64,000 nucleotides of DNA, taken from assembly GCA_004297305.1 (NCBI GenBank), contig SCTR01000010.1, forward strand, positions 124,001 to 188,000, given 5' to 3'. The first letter of the stretch is position 1. Each line of letters begins with the position of its first letter. The notes beneath the pieces are model-generated. The model made no database searches, had not been told where the DNA came from, and saw only the letters and a program-made list of their open reading frames with translations. The DNA comes from Actinomycetota bacterium (lineage in GTDB: Bacteria; Actinomycetota; Actinomycetes; S36-B12; FW305-bin1). Below, piece by piece: positions 16,679 through 26,700 of the stretch. The position numbers were made by a program, and so were the translations under genes.

Positions 16679-17266
16679 ATGGGCAAGGTCCTCACCCACA
16701 TGACGATGTCCCTGGACGGGTACATCGCCGATCCGACGGACCAGGTCGGAGAACTCTTCGAATGGTACGAAGCCGGCGGGACGCCGGTACGAACCGCTAA
16801 CAACGGCATCTCGTTTGCGGTGGACCAGGACAGCGCTACGGCGCTACACGAGCTGACGGACAACTCCGGCGCCCTCATCAGCGGGCGGCGCCTGTTCGAC
16901 ATCACGAACGGCTGGGACGACAACCATCCCATCGGCGCGCCGGTCGTCGTGGTCACGCATCGCCCTCCGGTTGACGCCGCCCAGAAGTGGCCGACGACTA
17001 CGTTCGTGGCCGGAGTTCCGGAGGCCGTCGAGGCGGCTCGCCGGATCGCTGGCGACCAGAACGTGATCATCTCCAGTGCGGACATCATTCAGCAGGCGCT
17101 GCGTCTCGGACTGGTCGACGAGGTATGCGTCAGCCTGGTGCCGGTGCTGTTCGGCGACGGAATCTCGTATTTCGGCGGCCTCGACCAGCATCACCTGATG
17201 CTGGAGAATCCCACCGTGGTCCAGGGCAATCGGGCCTTGCACCTGAGATACCCGGTGCGCCGGTAG
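16679..17266 (+). CDS. dihydrofolate-reductase-like/RibD C-terminal family protein
   Basis: A 195-aa RibD_C-family protein. KVLTHMTMSLDGYIADP opens the fold as in this family, GALISGRRLFD is the nucleotide-binding turn, and LVDEVCVSLVPVLFGDGISYF is the C-terminal signature. Members are NADPH-binding and often of unknown substrate. It is monocistronic and ends before the defence region, so it may be the last backbone gene on this side. Confidence 0.85.
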   Translation: MGKVLTHMTMSLDGYIADPTDQVGELFEWYEAGGTPVRTANNGISFAVDQDSATALHELTDNSGALISGRRLFDITNGWDDNHPIGAPVVVVTHRPPVDAAQKWPTTTFVAGVPEAVEAARRIAGDQNVIISSADIIQQALRLGLVDEVCVSLVPVLFGDGISYFGGLDQHHLMLENPTVVQGNRALHLRYPVRR

Positions 17267-17329
17267 CCGGCGCCGCACGACAGTTCCCTGGACCCGCGGG
17301 CCGGAGGCGTCGCCCCGGTACCATCCGCG

Positions 17330-17706
17330 ACATGAGCGGCAGCCGATCCGATGCCGACCACGTGGCCGATCTCCTCGGCGCTGCGGACGACACCGAGGTT
17401 CGGCGCGCTGCGCGTCGAGGAGCGCTTCGAGCGCGAACAGTTGTTGGGCAAGAGCATCGACATACAGGCCCGCAAACTGTCCTGGAGCCCACGCGACATT
17501 GTTGCCACCATTAGGTGCGAACGCATTGAACTGCTCGGCGTCAAGCTGGCCTGCGAATCCTGCGACGGAACTGTCCCAAGGCTCGCACCGAGCTCGATCC
17601 ACGCAACTCCAAGCAGATGACACGCCTGGCTGAACTCCTTCAAGCGCTCGGCGACCCCTTCCGGGACGTGGACCCATGCGCGATCGAACGCGTCATCAGC
17701 GGACAT
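17330..17706 (-). pseudogene. possible degraded gene downstream of the DUF499 gene
   Basis: Five bases after the DUF499 stop an ATG (17706) opens a frame reading MSADDAFDRAWVHVPEGVAE..HLLGVAWIELGASLGTVPSQD. The protein-like character then continues in a different frame (VAGFAGQLDAEQFNAFAPNG.., LYVDALAQQLFALEALLDAQ) from about 17575 to 17410. Read together they would make a roughly 100-residue helical protein with a one-base frameshift near 17575. However, the plus strand also has a plausible frame here (about 17351-17620, with FGALRVEERFEREQLLGK), with more typical third-position GC. The strand is therefore not settled. Either reading is compatible with a decayed gene at the island edge. Confidence 0.3.
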
Positions 17707-17711
17707 CGAGA

Positions 17712-20700
17712 TCAGTCCATCGACCAGTCGTCGTCCTCGAAGCCGAGGGTCTTGAGGTTCTCGCGAATAGCCGTGCGCTGGTCCTCGGTGAGCTTGTCAA
17801 GCTGGTCGGACTCGATGTCGAGGGAGACCCGGATCGGGATTTCGCTGGTCACGAAGTGGGAGACGATCTCCTCGTAGATCTGGCCCACGTCGCGGACGAC
17901 TCGATTGGTCGTGAGGTCCTTCGTCGCCTGGAATCGCTTGGGCACCGTTGCCACTCGGGGTGCGGGCGGGTTCGACGGGTCAGTGGACGTCTCGGTGTCG
18001 GCGTCCTCCGGGGCCTCCTCGGTGTCGGTCTCGTCCTTGGGCTTGGTGTCCTTGGCGATGAGTTCCAAGGCGACCTTCGGGTCGACAAGCAGGCCGCCCT
18101 GGCGGACCGCGGTCGGGTTGGTGACGGTCAGACCGACGAACCGACCGTCCTCGTATGAGTCGGCGTAGGCGAAGCCGTCGAGCTCGATGCTGAGCACCTC
18201 GTCGAGGTGCCAGACCACGTCCATGACGACCTTGGGCTGCACGACCTTGGGCATGTAGACGTACTGGCTGAAGTATCCGACGACCGTGTCGACGGGCACG
18301 TACGGCTTGTCCTTCCACAGGTTGAGCCTGTTGATCTGCATGCGCAGCAGTGACGGCGAGAACGAGCGCACGACGAACTCACCCGCATCGGCCTTCTTCG
18401 TCACCCGCTCAGCGAGCGTTCCGTCACCGTTCATCAGGATCGACTCCAGCTCGATCTCCGACGAGCCAGGCTCCTGCGTCGGCACCAAGATCCAGCGGTA
18501 CGCCTCGCGGATCGAGTCCGCCACGGTCTGCTTGGCTTGAGCGACCCGGGACTCGGCGACCTTGATGTTGTGCTGGTCGAGGTTGAGTGAGTCCTTGTTC
18601 TCCAAGATGTACTCCCACGCCATGCGCTGTCGTACGGCGTTGATGAGTACGTCGATCCGGTCTACCTCGGGAGCGAGGAACACGAGGCTGTTCTTGTGGA
18701 TGCGCGCGTTCGTACCGCGCTTGGTGAGGAACTCGGTCGACGCGTCCTCGGCGACTGACCGTCCGCGCTTGGAGAAAGGGCGGTCCGGGCCGAAGATCAC
18801 GAGGCCGATGCCGGGGTCGTCTTCCACGTCGATGCTGCCGTGCGGGAAGCGGTGGACCCGTTCGAAGAGCCCCTTGTCCGTCTCCTGTCGGACAACGGCG
18901 GCAAGCTCATCGAAGACCTGGTCCTCGTGGTAGGAATCGGCGCGCTCCTGAACAATCTGGGCAACCGTCTGCTGCAACGACAGCCAGTAGCGGTCCTGGT
19001 CTCGGTTCATGTACTTGCCGAGGTCCCCCAGCCGCCGCAGGCCGTCGGTGATGTGGGCGGGGTTGTCGCCGGGGTAAGTCGACCCGAGCACGACGCGCTT
19101 CTGTTCGATGCCGCGGATCGTTGCCGCGCTCCCATCACGCTGGCGAAGGTTCGCCATCGGCGCCGTGCCCAGGAAGACGCAACGTGCTGCGCGCTTGGTC
19201 GCCATCGACTTCCCGAGGATCTTGATCTCACTGTCGACCACGTTGGCCGTCGACGTCTCACCGGCAACGTCCGCGTCGACGATGGGCTTCCAGGAGTCAT
19301 CGAGGTGATTGGCGAGCTCGTCGAAGACCTTGGCACTGTCGAGCGGGATCGAGGCAGGCAGAATCATCGGAGACTTGTCGCCGCTGATCCACAACGCGTA
19401 GACGACCGTCGCCATCAGGCGCAGCACACCACGAGTGCGCTGGAAGCGCTCCAACGTCGACCAGTCCTTGTACAGCCGGTCGAACAACTCGGGGTGGATC
19501 GGGTACGCGGTCTTCATCGACGCCCGATAGCCGGGCTGCATCACTTCGCTCGGGACATCGGATGCATAGCGCAGGTAGTGATCCGTGAACTTCAGTACCA
19601 CAAGTTCACGAGCCGCATCCTGCTCCCGACCGAAAGGCTTGAAGACCCGGCGCCGGACAATCTCGAACGACTCCTCGATCGTCGCCGGCTGCCACGCGGA
19701 CTCCACACGGTGGATCACTGAACGCAGATGCCGGAGCGCCTCCAAGCCTGCGGTGCCGCCGACCTCGTGCTCGTTCTCGATCGGCGCTTCCGCGCCCGCC
19801 ATGTCCCGCACCACGTCCGAGGCAGGCAACGAGACCACGAGGAGAGCCGTCGGGACCGACTTCACTGCCTCGGTCAGCGACTGAACGAACGTCATGTGTC
19901 CGTCGAATGTGCCGGCCGGAGCCGTCTTCTCGCGTGACCACAGTTGCCGCAGGTAGGCGACCCACTCGTCTATCAGGACGATGCACGGGCCGTACTTCGC
20001 CAGCAGATCAGCGATGGCCGTCGTGGTGGGGGGAACAGACTGCTCGTCGTAGCGAGCGACCTGGTCGTAGCCCTTCTTGCCGCCGAGCTGGTACGCCAGC
20101 TCGCCCCACAGCGTGTTGACCGTGAATCCCTCCGGCTTCGGCATGCCGAGGATAGAAAGGTCGTTCCCGACCAGAACAGCGCGGTTGACCTTGGCGGGCA
20201 GTTCGTCGATGCCGATGCCGTCCAGGAGCTCACGCATCCCCGGAAGCTTCTCGGCCGAGAGCCCGGACGCGGCGTGATAGACCGCGAGTAGTGAGTGCGT
20301 CTTGCCGCCGCCGAAGGTCGTCATCAGGTCGATCACCGGCTCGCCGCCACCACCTGAGAGGCGCCGGACCGCCTGCTCCAGCAGGTACCGAAGGCCGCGC
20401 GTCAGGTAAGTCCGGCCGAAGAACTCCACGGGGTCGCCGTACTCAGGACCTGCGACACCCTGATGCACCTGGCGGAGGTCCGCCGCGAACTGGGCGAGCT
20501 CGAAAGTCCCACGCGCCACGTCGTCGTGCGGTTCGACCACATCGCGCCACGCGGGCAATCCGGTCGAGTCAACCTGGACCGAAAGCGCCTTCTCCTGCGC
20601 ACGCTGGAGTCGCTTCTGGTCCTCCTCGAACATGAGCCGCCGGAACTCGCGGCGCATCTCCTCAGCCTTGTCCGCCTGCTGCACAGCCCCGATAGAGCGA

Positions 20701-21053
20701 AGGATGTGTTCGGCGTCCATGAGTACGCGCTCGGTGCGTTCGGAGGAGATGCGCTCACCGTGAGCCCACTCCTTGCGCGCATCCCACAGTGCTGAGACCG
20801 CTCGCTTGTCCTCAAAGGAGAGCTGGTCCCTGAACAGCCCGTGCCACTGCTTGTCGAAGACCCAGAACAGGTACGCCGGATCGGACTGGTTCGGTGTCGC
20901 CTCACGCCCAGTCAAGCCAGCTGTTCGGCCGACCTCGGCGGCCCATCCGTCTCCATACTTCGCATGGAGCGCAGTGATCATCCACGGGCCGAGACCCTCG
21001 GCCACCAGATCAAGGGCGCGACCCACACGCTCCTTGTTAGTCAGTGCCGCCAT
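17712..21053 (-). CDS. DUF499-family P-loop ATPase with N-terminal Swt1-type HEPN domain (antiviral operon)
   Basis: A 1113-aa protein. Residues 1-140 are a Swt1-like HEPN domain (RVGRALDLVAEGLGPWM..YLFWVFDKQW) with the Rx4H motif R93-KEWA-H98 that marks catalytic HEPN RNases. A DUF499 ATPase follows: P-loop TFGGGKTHSLLAV near residue 247, CIVLIDEWVAY as Walker B, LLVVSLPASD as sensor region. The C-terminal 250 residues include an acidic linker (DETDTEEAPEDADTETS). It is the last gene of a tight operon with a DUF1156 methylase and a SNF2/DUF3883 helicase. DUF499 and DUF1156 proteins are repeatedly found together in defence islands. The ATPase/HEPN role in sensing or RNA cleavage is inferred. 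Confidence 0.85.
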   Translation of the reverse strand: MAALTNKERVGRALDLVAEGLGPWMITALHAKYGDGWAAEVGRTAGLTGREATPNQSDPAYLFWVFDKQWHGLFRDQLSFEDKRAVSALWDARKEWAHGERISSERTERVLMDAEHILRSIGAVQQADKAEEMRREFRRLMFEEDQKRLQRAQEKALSVQVDSTGLPAWRDVVEPHDDVARGTFELAQFAADLRQVHQGVAGPEYGDPVEFFGRTYLTRGLRYLLEQAVRRLSGGGGEPVIDLMTTFGGGKTHSLLAVYHAASGLSAEKLPGMRELLDGIGIDELPAKVNRAVLVGNDLSILGMPKPEGFTVNTLWGELAYQLGGKKGYDQVARYDEQSVPPTTTAIADLLAKYGPCIVLIDEWVAYLRQLWSREKTAPAGTFDGHMTFVQSLTEAVKSVPTALLVVSLPASDVVRDMAGAEAPIENEHEVGGTAGLEALRHLRSVIHRVESAWQPATIEESFEIVRRRVFKPFGREQDAARELVVLKFTDHYLRYASDVPSEVMQPGYRASMKTAYPIHPELFDRLYKDWSTLERFQRTRGVLRLMATVVYALWISGDKSPMILPASIPLDSAKVFDELANHLDDSWKPIVDADVAGETSTANVVDSEIKILGKSMATKRAARCVFLGTAPMANLRQRDGSAATIRGIEQKRVVLGSTYPGDNPAHITDGLRRLGDLGKYMNRDQDRYWLSLQQTVAQIVQERADSYHEDQVFDELAAVVRQETDKGLFERVHRFPHGSIDVEDDPGIGLVIFGPDRPFSKRGRSVAEDASTEFLTKRGTNARIHKNSLVFLAPEVDRIDVLINAVRQRMAWEYILENKDSLNLDQHNIKVAESRVAQAKQTVADSIREAYRWILVPTQEPGSSEIELESILMNGDGTLAERVTKKADAGEFVVRSFSPSLLRMQINRLNLWKDKPYVPVDTVVGYFSQYVYMPKVVQPKVVMDVVWHLDEVLSIELDGFAYADSYEDGRFVGLTVTNPTAVRQGGLLVDPKVALELIAKDTKPKDETDTEEAPEDADTETSTDPSNPPAPRVATVPKRFQATKDLTTNRVVRDVGQIYEEIVSHFVTSEIPIRVSLDIESDQLDKLTEDQRTAIRENLKTLGFEDDDWSMD

Positions 21054-21054
21054 G

Positions 21055-23757
21055 TCAGAACAACCCCTCTGCAGTCACGCGCCCGTCACCGCTCAGTCGC
21101 AGGAGTTCAGACCAAGAGTTGATCAACGCGTTGTAGCGCTCCTGATCCGCGGTTCGGGCCTTCGCCGCCGCGATGTCGTGGAGCCGGTATACCAGAGTCA
21201 TCGCAGGATCCTGGAGGTCTCCGAGTTCGGCCATGAGCTTGGCGGCCTCCAACTCGCCACCTCCGTCTATGAGGCGATCGGCCAAGTGATGGACGGCTTC
21301 CCAAGCGGTAGGGAGGATGTCCTTTCCTGGAGTCCAGCCGCGGTCCAGCCCCTGGGCTCCACGCAACTGAACCTTATTCGCCTGGCTTGTGACGACCTGA
21401 GCCCGCACGACGTCATCGACGCTGATACCCAAGGGGCGGACTGTCTTGTCAGCATCGCCAAACGACGCTGCCTGCCACCCATGTGCCTCCCACCACCGGA
21501 CCGCGAAGCGCGACGCCGCGTCGAGCTCCCCCTCCTGCTCATCGAGCACCTCAGCCAGCGCCGCGTTGATCAGGCTGAGGGCATGTTCAACCGAGACAGG
21601 ACTTCCCGACTGGTCCAGCACCGCGCGATAGCGCGAATAGATCTCCATCCCAGGGCCCATAGCAGCTTGTGCGAGGTCAATCGGGAGGATCGAGGCTGCT
21701 TGAAGGTCGCGAACTGCTGGTGCGAGTTCCCGTCGGAGGGCACGATTGAAGTCTGCAAGGGAGGTACTCGCCGCATTCGACTCTCTTGGTCGGCACACGA
21801 GGACGATGTAGGTAGCGACTGCATTCGCCCCAATTCCTACCATCCGGTTTCCACCGGTGCCGTGGATCGGCCAGGTACCCGTTATCTCCAGACCGGAATC
21901 GATGGCAGCCGTCAAGATTGAAGACCACCTCCCAATCTCCTCGCCGGCTCCGGCCTTTTCCTTGGAGGCGTAGACAACAAGCATCGGCAAGCCCGGCCCC
22001 ATCGACTTCTGCAGGTTCTCAAAAGCCTGGGTGAATCCGGCGATGAAGTAGTCGCGTGCAGCATTCGCATCACCATCGTGCCGAGTTGCAAGCGCGGTGA
22101 GCTCGTTGGCCTTCGGGGCTGCGACGGTCGCGTAGAGGTCTGGGTGGATTGCGCGAAGTGCCCGTCGGTGCCAGACATAGAAATAGTCCGAGAGATCGGC
22201 ATAGCTGATCGCCTCGAAATACGGAGGATCGGTAGCCACCAGGCTATTAGGCCGAAATGCGGTGCGCGCATCCTCGCGAATGACAGTGCCCGTACCGTGG
22301 GCCGTCATCGGCAAACCAGCCGCTGCGGACTTGACCGCGCCGACAATCGAGCCAGCACCGAACTCTGGCGTCGGCTCGGCAAAATCCCATTGCATCGGGA
22401 GGTCGTGGCGCCCGAAAGCCGGCAAAGGCTGGCCTGCACCCGAACGCGAGTCGATGAACCATCGGACCTGTGAGGATTGATACTGGGCCATTCGGCCAAC
22501 TGAGAGTCCGAGAAGCGTCGCTATCGCGTTCGCATAGCCTTCGTCGCCTCCATCGGCGAGCACGCCTTCTTTCACGTCGACGACGAGGTCAGCGTGCGTA
22601 GCGAGTGTCTTCCACTGTCGCGGGGTGTACAGATCGGCCCACGTTGAGAGTCCATAGAGCCCGACATTGATGGTTGCCTTGCCGACCAGAGGTGGCGCTG
22701 ACTCAGTCGAATCTTCTGGGACCGAGTTGGCAGCAGCCTCGTCAGCCGGCGTGGCCGACCGGAACCGCTTCTTTCCATTTTCCTCGATGCATACGGCCGT
22801 CATCCTTCGCCCTAGCCGGCCGGCAACACCCTCCGACCGCAGGTACTTCCCATCAAGGGTTGATTTGCAGGCCAAACAAGCAAAAACGCCGTTGCCGGTC
22901 TTGGGACTCGCGGGCAGGGAACTGATCGGACGTCCCGTGACCACCTGAAGCGAGACACGGTCCTTCTCGATCCGGGGCTCGACCCAAGCAGTCTCCCCTT
23001 TGCGTTTGGAGAGCAGCCACGATGTCGTCAGCACCGTCTCAGTGCCACAGGTCGGATTCGGGCAGACAGCGGTCCGAGCCCACAGCCACGCGACTACGCG
23101 CTCAGTGACTCGCGAGTTGTAGTGCTGCTTAAGGCCCCTCCACGCCCGCTCGCCGATACTTGCCGCGTAGTAGCTGGCGTCCCGAATCAACCCTTCATAT
23201 CCCTGGTAGGTCCGTGGCTCGAGGTTGAATCCAATATGTCGCTGACCGGAGCGTCCGCCCGGTAATTCAACCTCTGGGTGAAGGGGTTGCCTTCCAAACA
23301 CGGGCGGGAGCAACTGGCTCAGCGTCCGACTGATCAGCGTTGGAACCGGGTTCAGGTCGGACCCAAACGATTCGAGCCCAAGGCGCTGCGCCTCCACCAG
23401 GGTCGACCCGCCACCGCAGAAGGGGTCCATGACGCCCGGCAAGTTCTCGCCGAACTGCTTGCGAAGAATCGCCTGAGCCTCGGCGAGGTCAGCCTCGGCA
23501 GGCAGGTCAGCTCCGTGCTGCACCAAGCGCTTGATCAGGTCGAGGAGATATACCCGCTGATTGTCATCTTCCGGGTCGTCTACGAGCGCCGCGAACAGCA
23601 GCGCACGCCAAGCTGGCAACGGCATCGGAGCCCACCACTTGTGGAGGTTACGGATCGTCCCCGTCTTACGGCCCTTGTCGGCTTTGCAGGCGGCGTTGAT
23701 CTCGTCGAGTGGCAGCGCGACCTCGATCAGCTTCCTCTTACGGGTCGTAGCACTCAC
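21055..23757 (-). CDS. DUF1156-type N6-adenine DNA methyltransferase
   Basis: A 900-aa protein starting at GTG 23757, which overlaps the helicase stop (GTGA); the longer frame only adds helicase antiframe. The DUF1156 N-terminus is clear (KLIEVALPLDEINAACKADK, then HKWWAPMPLPAWRA). SAM motif I is DPFCGGGSTL (about 110), GLESFGSDLNPV follows, and motif IV DPPYF (about 507) marks an adenine-N6 methylase of the split/permuted type. CPNPTCGTE and CLACKS are possible zinc ribbons. It probably modifies host DNA so that the linked helicase/ATPase can discriminate foreign DNA. One base separates it from the DUF499 gene. Confidence 0.88.
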   Translation of the reverse strand: MSATTRKRKLIEVALPLDEINAACKADKGRKTGTIRNLHKWWAPMPLPAWRALLFAALVDDPEDDNQRVYLLDLIKRLVQHGADLPAEADLAEAQAILRKQFGENLPGVMDPFCGGGSTLVEAQRLGLESFGSDLNPVPTLISRTLSQLLPPVFGRQPLHPEVELPGGRSGQRHIGFNLEPRTYQGYEGLIRDASYYAASIGERAWRGLKQHYNSRVTERVVAWLWARTAVCPNPTCGTETVLTTSWLLSKRKGETAWVEPRIEKDRVSLQVVTGRPISSLPASPKTGNGVFACLACKSTLDGKYLRSEGVAGRLGRRMTAVCIEENGKKRFRSATPADEAAANSVPEDSTESAPPLVGKATINVGLYGLSTWADLYTPRQWKTLATHADLVVDVKEGVLADGGDEGYANAIATLLGLSVGRMAQYQSSQVRWFIDSRSGAGQPLPAFGRHDLPMQWDFAEPTPEFGAGSIVGAVKSAAAGLPMTAHGTGTVIREDARTAFRPNSLVATDPPYFEAISYADLSDYFYVWHRRALRAIHPDLYATVAAPKANELTALATRHDGDANAARDYFIAGFTQAFENLQKSMGPGLPMLVVYASKEKAGAGEEIGRWSSILTAAIDSGLEITGTWPIHGTGGNRMVGIGANAVATYIVLVCRPRESNAASTSLADFNRALRRELAPAVRDLQAASILPIDLAQAAMGPGMEIYSRYRAVLDQSGSPVSVEHALSLINAALAEVLDEQEGELDAASRFAVRWWEAHGWQAASFGDADKTVRPLGISVDDVVRAQVVTSQANKVQLRGAQGLDRGWTPGKDILPTAWEAVHHLADRLIDGGGELEAAKLMAELGDLQDPAMTLVYRLHDIAAAKARTADQERYNALINSWSELLRLSGDGRVTAEGLF

Positions 23758-26700
23758 TCTTGGCTCATCTCTGTTGCGTCGTTCCAGAAGGGTTCCCAGT
23801 CGTACTCCACGCGGGCAGCACGGGGATCGATAGGTTGGGTGATCGGGTGTCGTAGGTAACACACTGTGGTGCTGTCGTCGTCGGCGACCTGCACAAGCGC
23901 GAGCACGGAGTGGTCACCCTTGTTGAGCGCCGTCACAGCCTCTTGGCGCGTGAGGACGAAGGTCTTGGCGCCGAGAACGCGGCCCTTGACCTCGATGAAA
24001 TCAATGTGCGTCCCGGTGTCTGACTCGATGTCGTATCCGGGGTTGTTGTGATGCATCTCTGTCGGGCGGTGTCCAAGGGTTCGCTCGGCGCGGAGGACGG
24101 CATCGACTGCGAGACGCTCGACGCGCGTGGTCTCGCGAGCCCGAGCGTCGGCACTTTCCGGATCTTCCTGCGCGTCCAGCCAACCGATCGGGACGACCAG
24201 GCATGCCCCGGTGACTCGCGGGGGCCGTACGGAGATGTCGCGTTCGAGTTCGAGGTCTTTGACGCGACGGTCCAGGCGCCGAACGAGTGACTCGGCGCGT
24301 TCTCGCATTTGAGAGGCCGGCAGCCTTGTCTTCTTTCCGGCACGCTCCTGCTCACCGAGCTCGAACGCGCGTTGGTCCCAATAGTTGATCTCGCGGGTGA
24401 GGCGCTCACGGACCAGGCGCTCGGTCTTGTCGACTCGTTCGATCGTGCGCTTGGTGACCTCATCGGCGTGACTTCTCGCGATGGTGACGGACGCTCCACG
24501 GATCACTCGCTGGCCGAGGTCGGAGGCTTGCGCCCAGGGTTCGGTGAGGATCTTCCCTGCCAGCGTGTGCTCCTCATCGGTCGGCACCTCGAAGTTGGGG
24601 ATGGGCGATCCGGTGAGCGCGGTGATGGTCCCGTCGATGTCGATGCGGACGTACTGCGCGCGACGGGAGACCACCCAAGGCTGACCATCTCGGGCAGCGC
24701 GGCCGTCGGTGACGTCGTGCTCCAAGAGGCTCACGACGTAGGGCTCTGTCGAGAGGTCAGATCGATCGACGAGTATCGCGCCACGCCGCAGTGCGTCGTG
24801 GTGGCGATCGGAGACGACTCCCATCGTGGCGGCCATGAGCGGGTGCCCGGGGTGAAGCAGCGTCGCGAGGTGGTTGTTCCCCTCGACTCGGACGAACTTC
24901 GGGTCGAACGTCACGCGGTGATACGAGTCCACGACCGGCTGACCGTAGCCGGTGATCCGGTCGCGCTCCTTGACCTCTGAGGGCACCCGCCTGATCTCGA
25001 ACCGATGACTCTCCCGCATGCGCAGCGAGCCGCCGACATCGGCGAAAGCTCGGTGGAAGAACGCTTCGACGTGGTGCGGCTGGAGGCGCGCGGCCTCGGC
25101 TCGTTCCATCTCGCGGCGCATCGCGTCGATCTCGGCATCGTCCATCGCCGACGGCACGAGCTGGTTGGCGCGCAGCAGCTCAGGGATGCCGTCGGCGATC
25201 TTGGGGTCGACTACCTCGGTGAGGTACCGCTGCCGCTCGGGCTTGTTGGCTTCCCGGATGGCGGCGATCATCAGGTCGCGAAGAGCATTGCCTTGGAAGA
25301 GCTGCCCGAGGACGTCGTAGACGCGACCGCCGAGCGTGGCGCGCTGCTCTTCGAGCTTCTCCAACAGCCGGGTGTAGACGTCGCCCTCACGGGTGTCCTC
25401 GGCGACCAGTGACCACATGAAGCAGGTGTTGGGCTGGCCGATGCGGTGAACCCGGCCGAAGCGCTGCTCGATGCGGTTGGGGTTCCACGGCAGGTCGTAG
25501 TTGATGAGCAGGTGGGCGTTCTTGTGCAGGTTCACGCCCTCGCCTGCGGCGTCGGTGGCGATAAGGAAGACGCAGCGTTCGTTCTGCTCGAACGTCTCCT
25601 TGGCCTTCTTGCGGTCCTCTCGCTTGGTGCCACCGTGGATGGTGATGACGGCGTCGTCTCGGCCGAGGTGCTGGGTCAGCCGCATCACTAGGTCGTCGAG
25701 AGTGTCCCGGTGTTCGGTGAAGATGATGACCTTGCGCCGGGCACCCGTGTCGTCGCGCATCTCGTCGTTGTCGTCAAGCGTGTCGCGCAGCGCATCCCAC
25801 TTGGCGTAGGTCGGTGAGGACTTCACAGCCGATGACTTGACCAGCAGCCGGTCGAGCACCGCGATCTCGGTCTCCAGCTCTTCCGGCGTGCGGGCGCTTG
25901 TGGCCCCAGCGATGGCCTTCTCTTCGAGCGCCTCGCGTTCCTCATCGGTCAGGTCGTCGAGGTCTTCCCAGTCATCAGGGACGTCCACCTCGTCGCGCTT
26001 GACCGCGGCGTACATGCGTGACTCGCGAAGCTCTGACTCCAGCCGTGCCTTGCGTCGCTCCAATGAGCGGTGGATGGCCGCCGGCGACGAGGCAAGTCGG
26101 CGCTGCAGCGTGGTGAGCGCGAATCCGACCGCGGTGCGTCGCCGCTTGTCACCCTCGATCTGATCGGCGCGGTTCATCTCCTCACGGACGTAGTCGGTGA
26201 CGGCGACGTACAGCTTCTTCTCGGGCTGCGACAGCTCGTACTTGACTGTGAACGCGAAGCGCTCGGGGAACAGGCGTGTGCCCTCGAACGTCCGAAGCTC
26301 CTCCTTGACCAGCCGACGCATGAGGTCGTCGACATCGACCTTGCGGCTTCCCTCGCGGGCGACGCCCTCGAAGCGGTCGGAGTCCAGCAGCGCCATGAAG
26401 AGCTGGAACTGCTCCTCCTTACCCGAGTGAGGGGTCGCGGTCATCATCAGCAGGTTGCGCGTGTGTCTGCCGAGCTCCTCGGCCATCTGGTATCGCTTCG
26501 TCTTCTTGACCTCGCTGCCCCAGACCGTGGCAGACATCTTGTGGGCCTCGTCGAAGATGATGAGGTCCCAGTCGACCTCACAGGCCTTGTCCAGGATGCC
26601 CTCGCTATTGCGGGCCAGCACGTCGAGGCGTGCCAACCACAGGCCACCCCGGGCAAAGGGATTGCCCTCATTGAGAATCCTGTCGCGGGTGAGCATCTCG

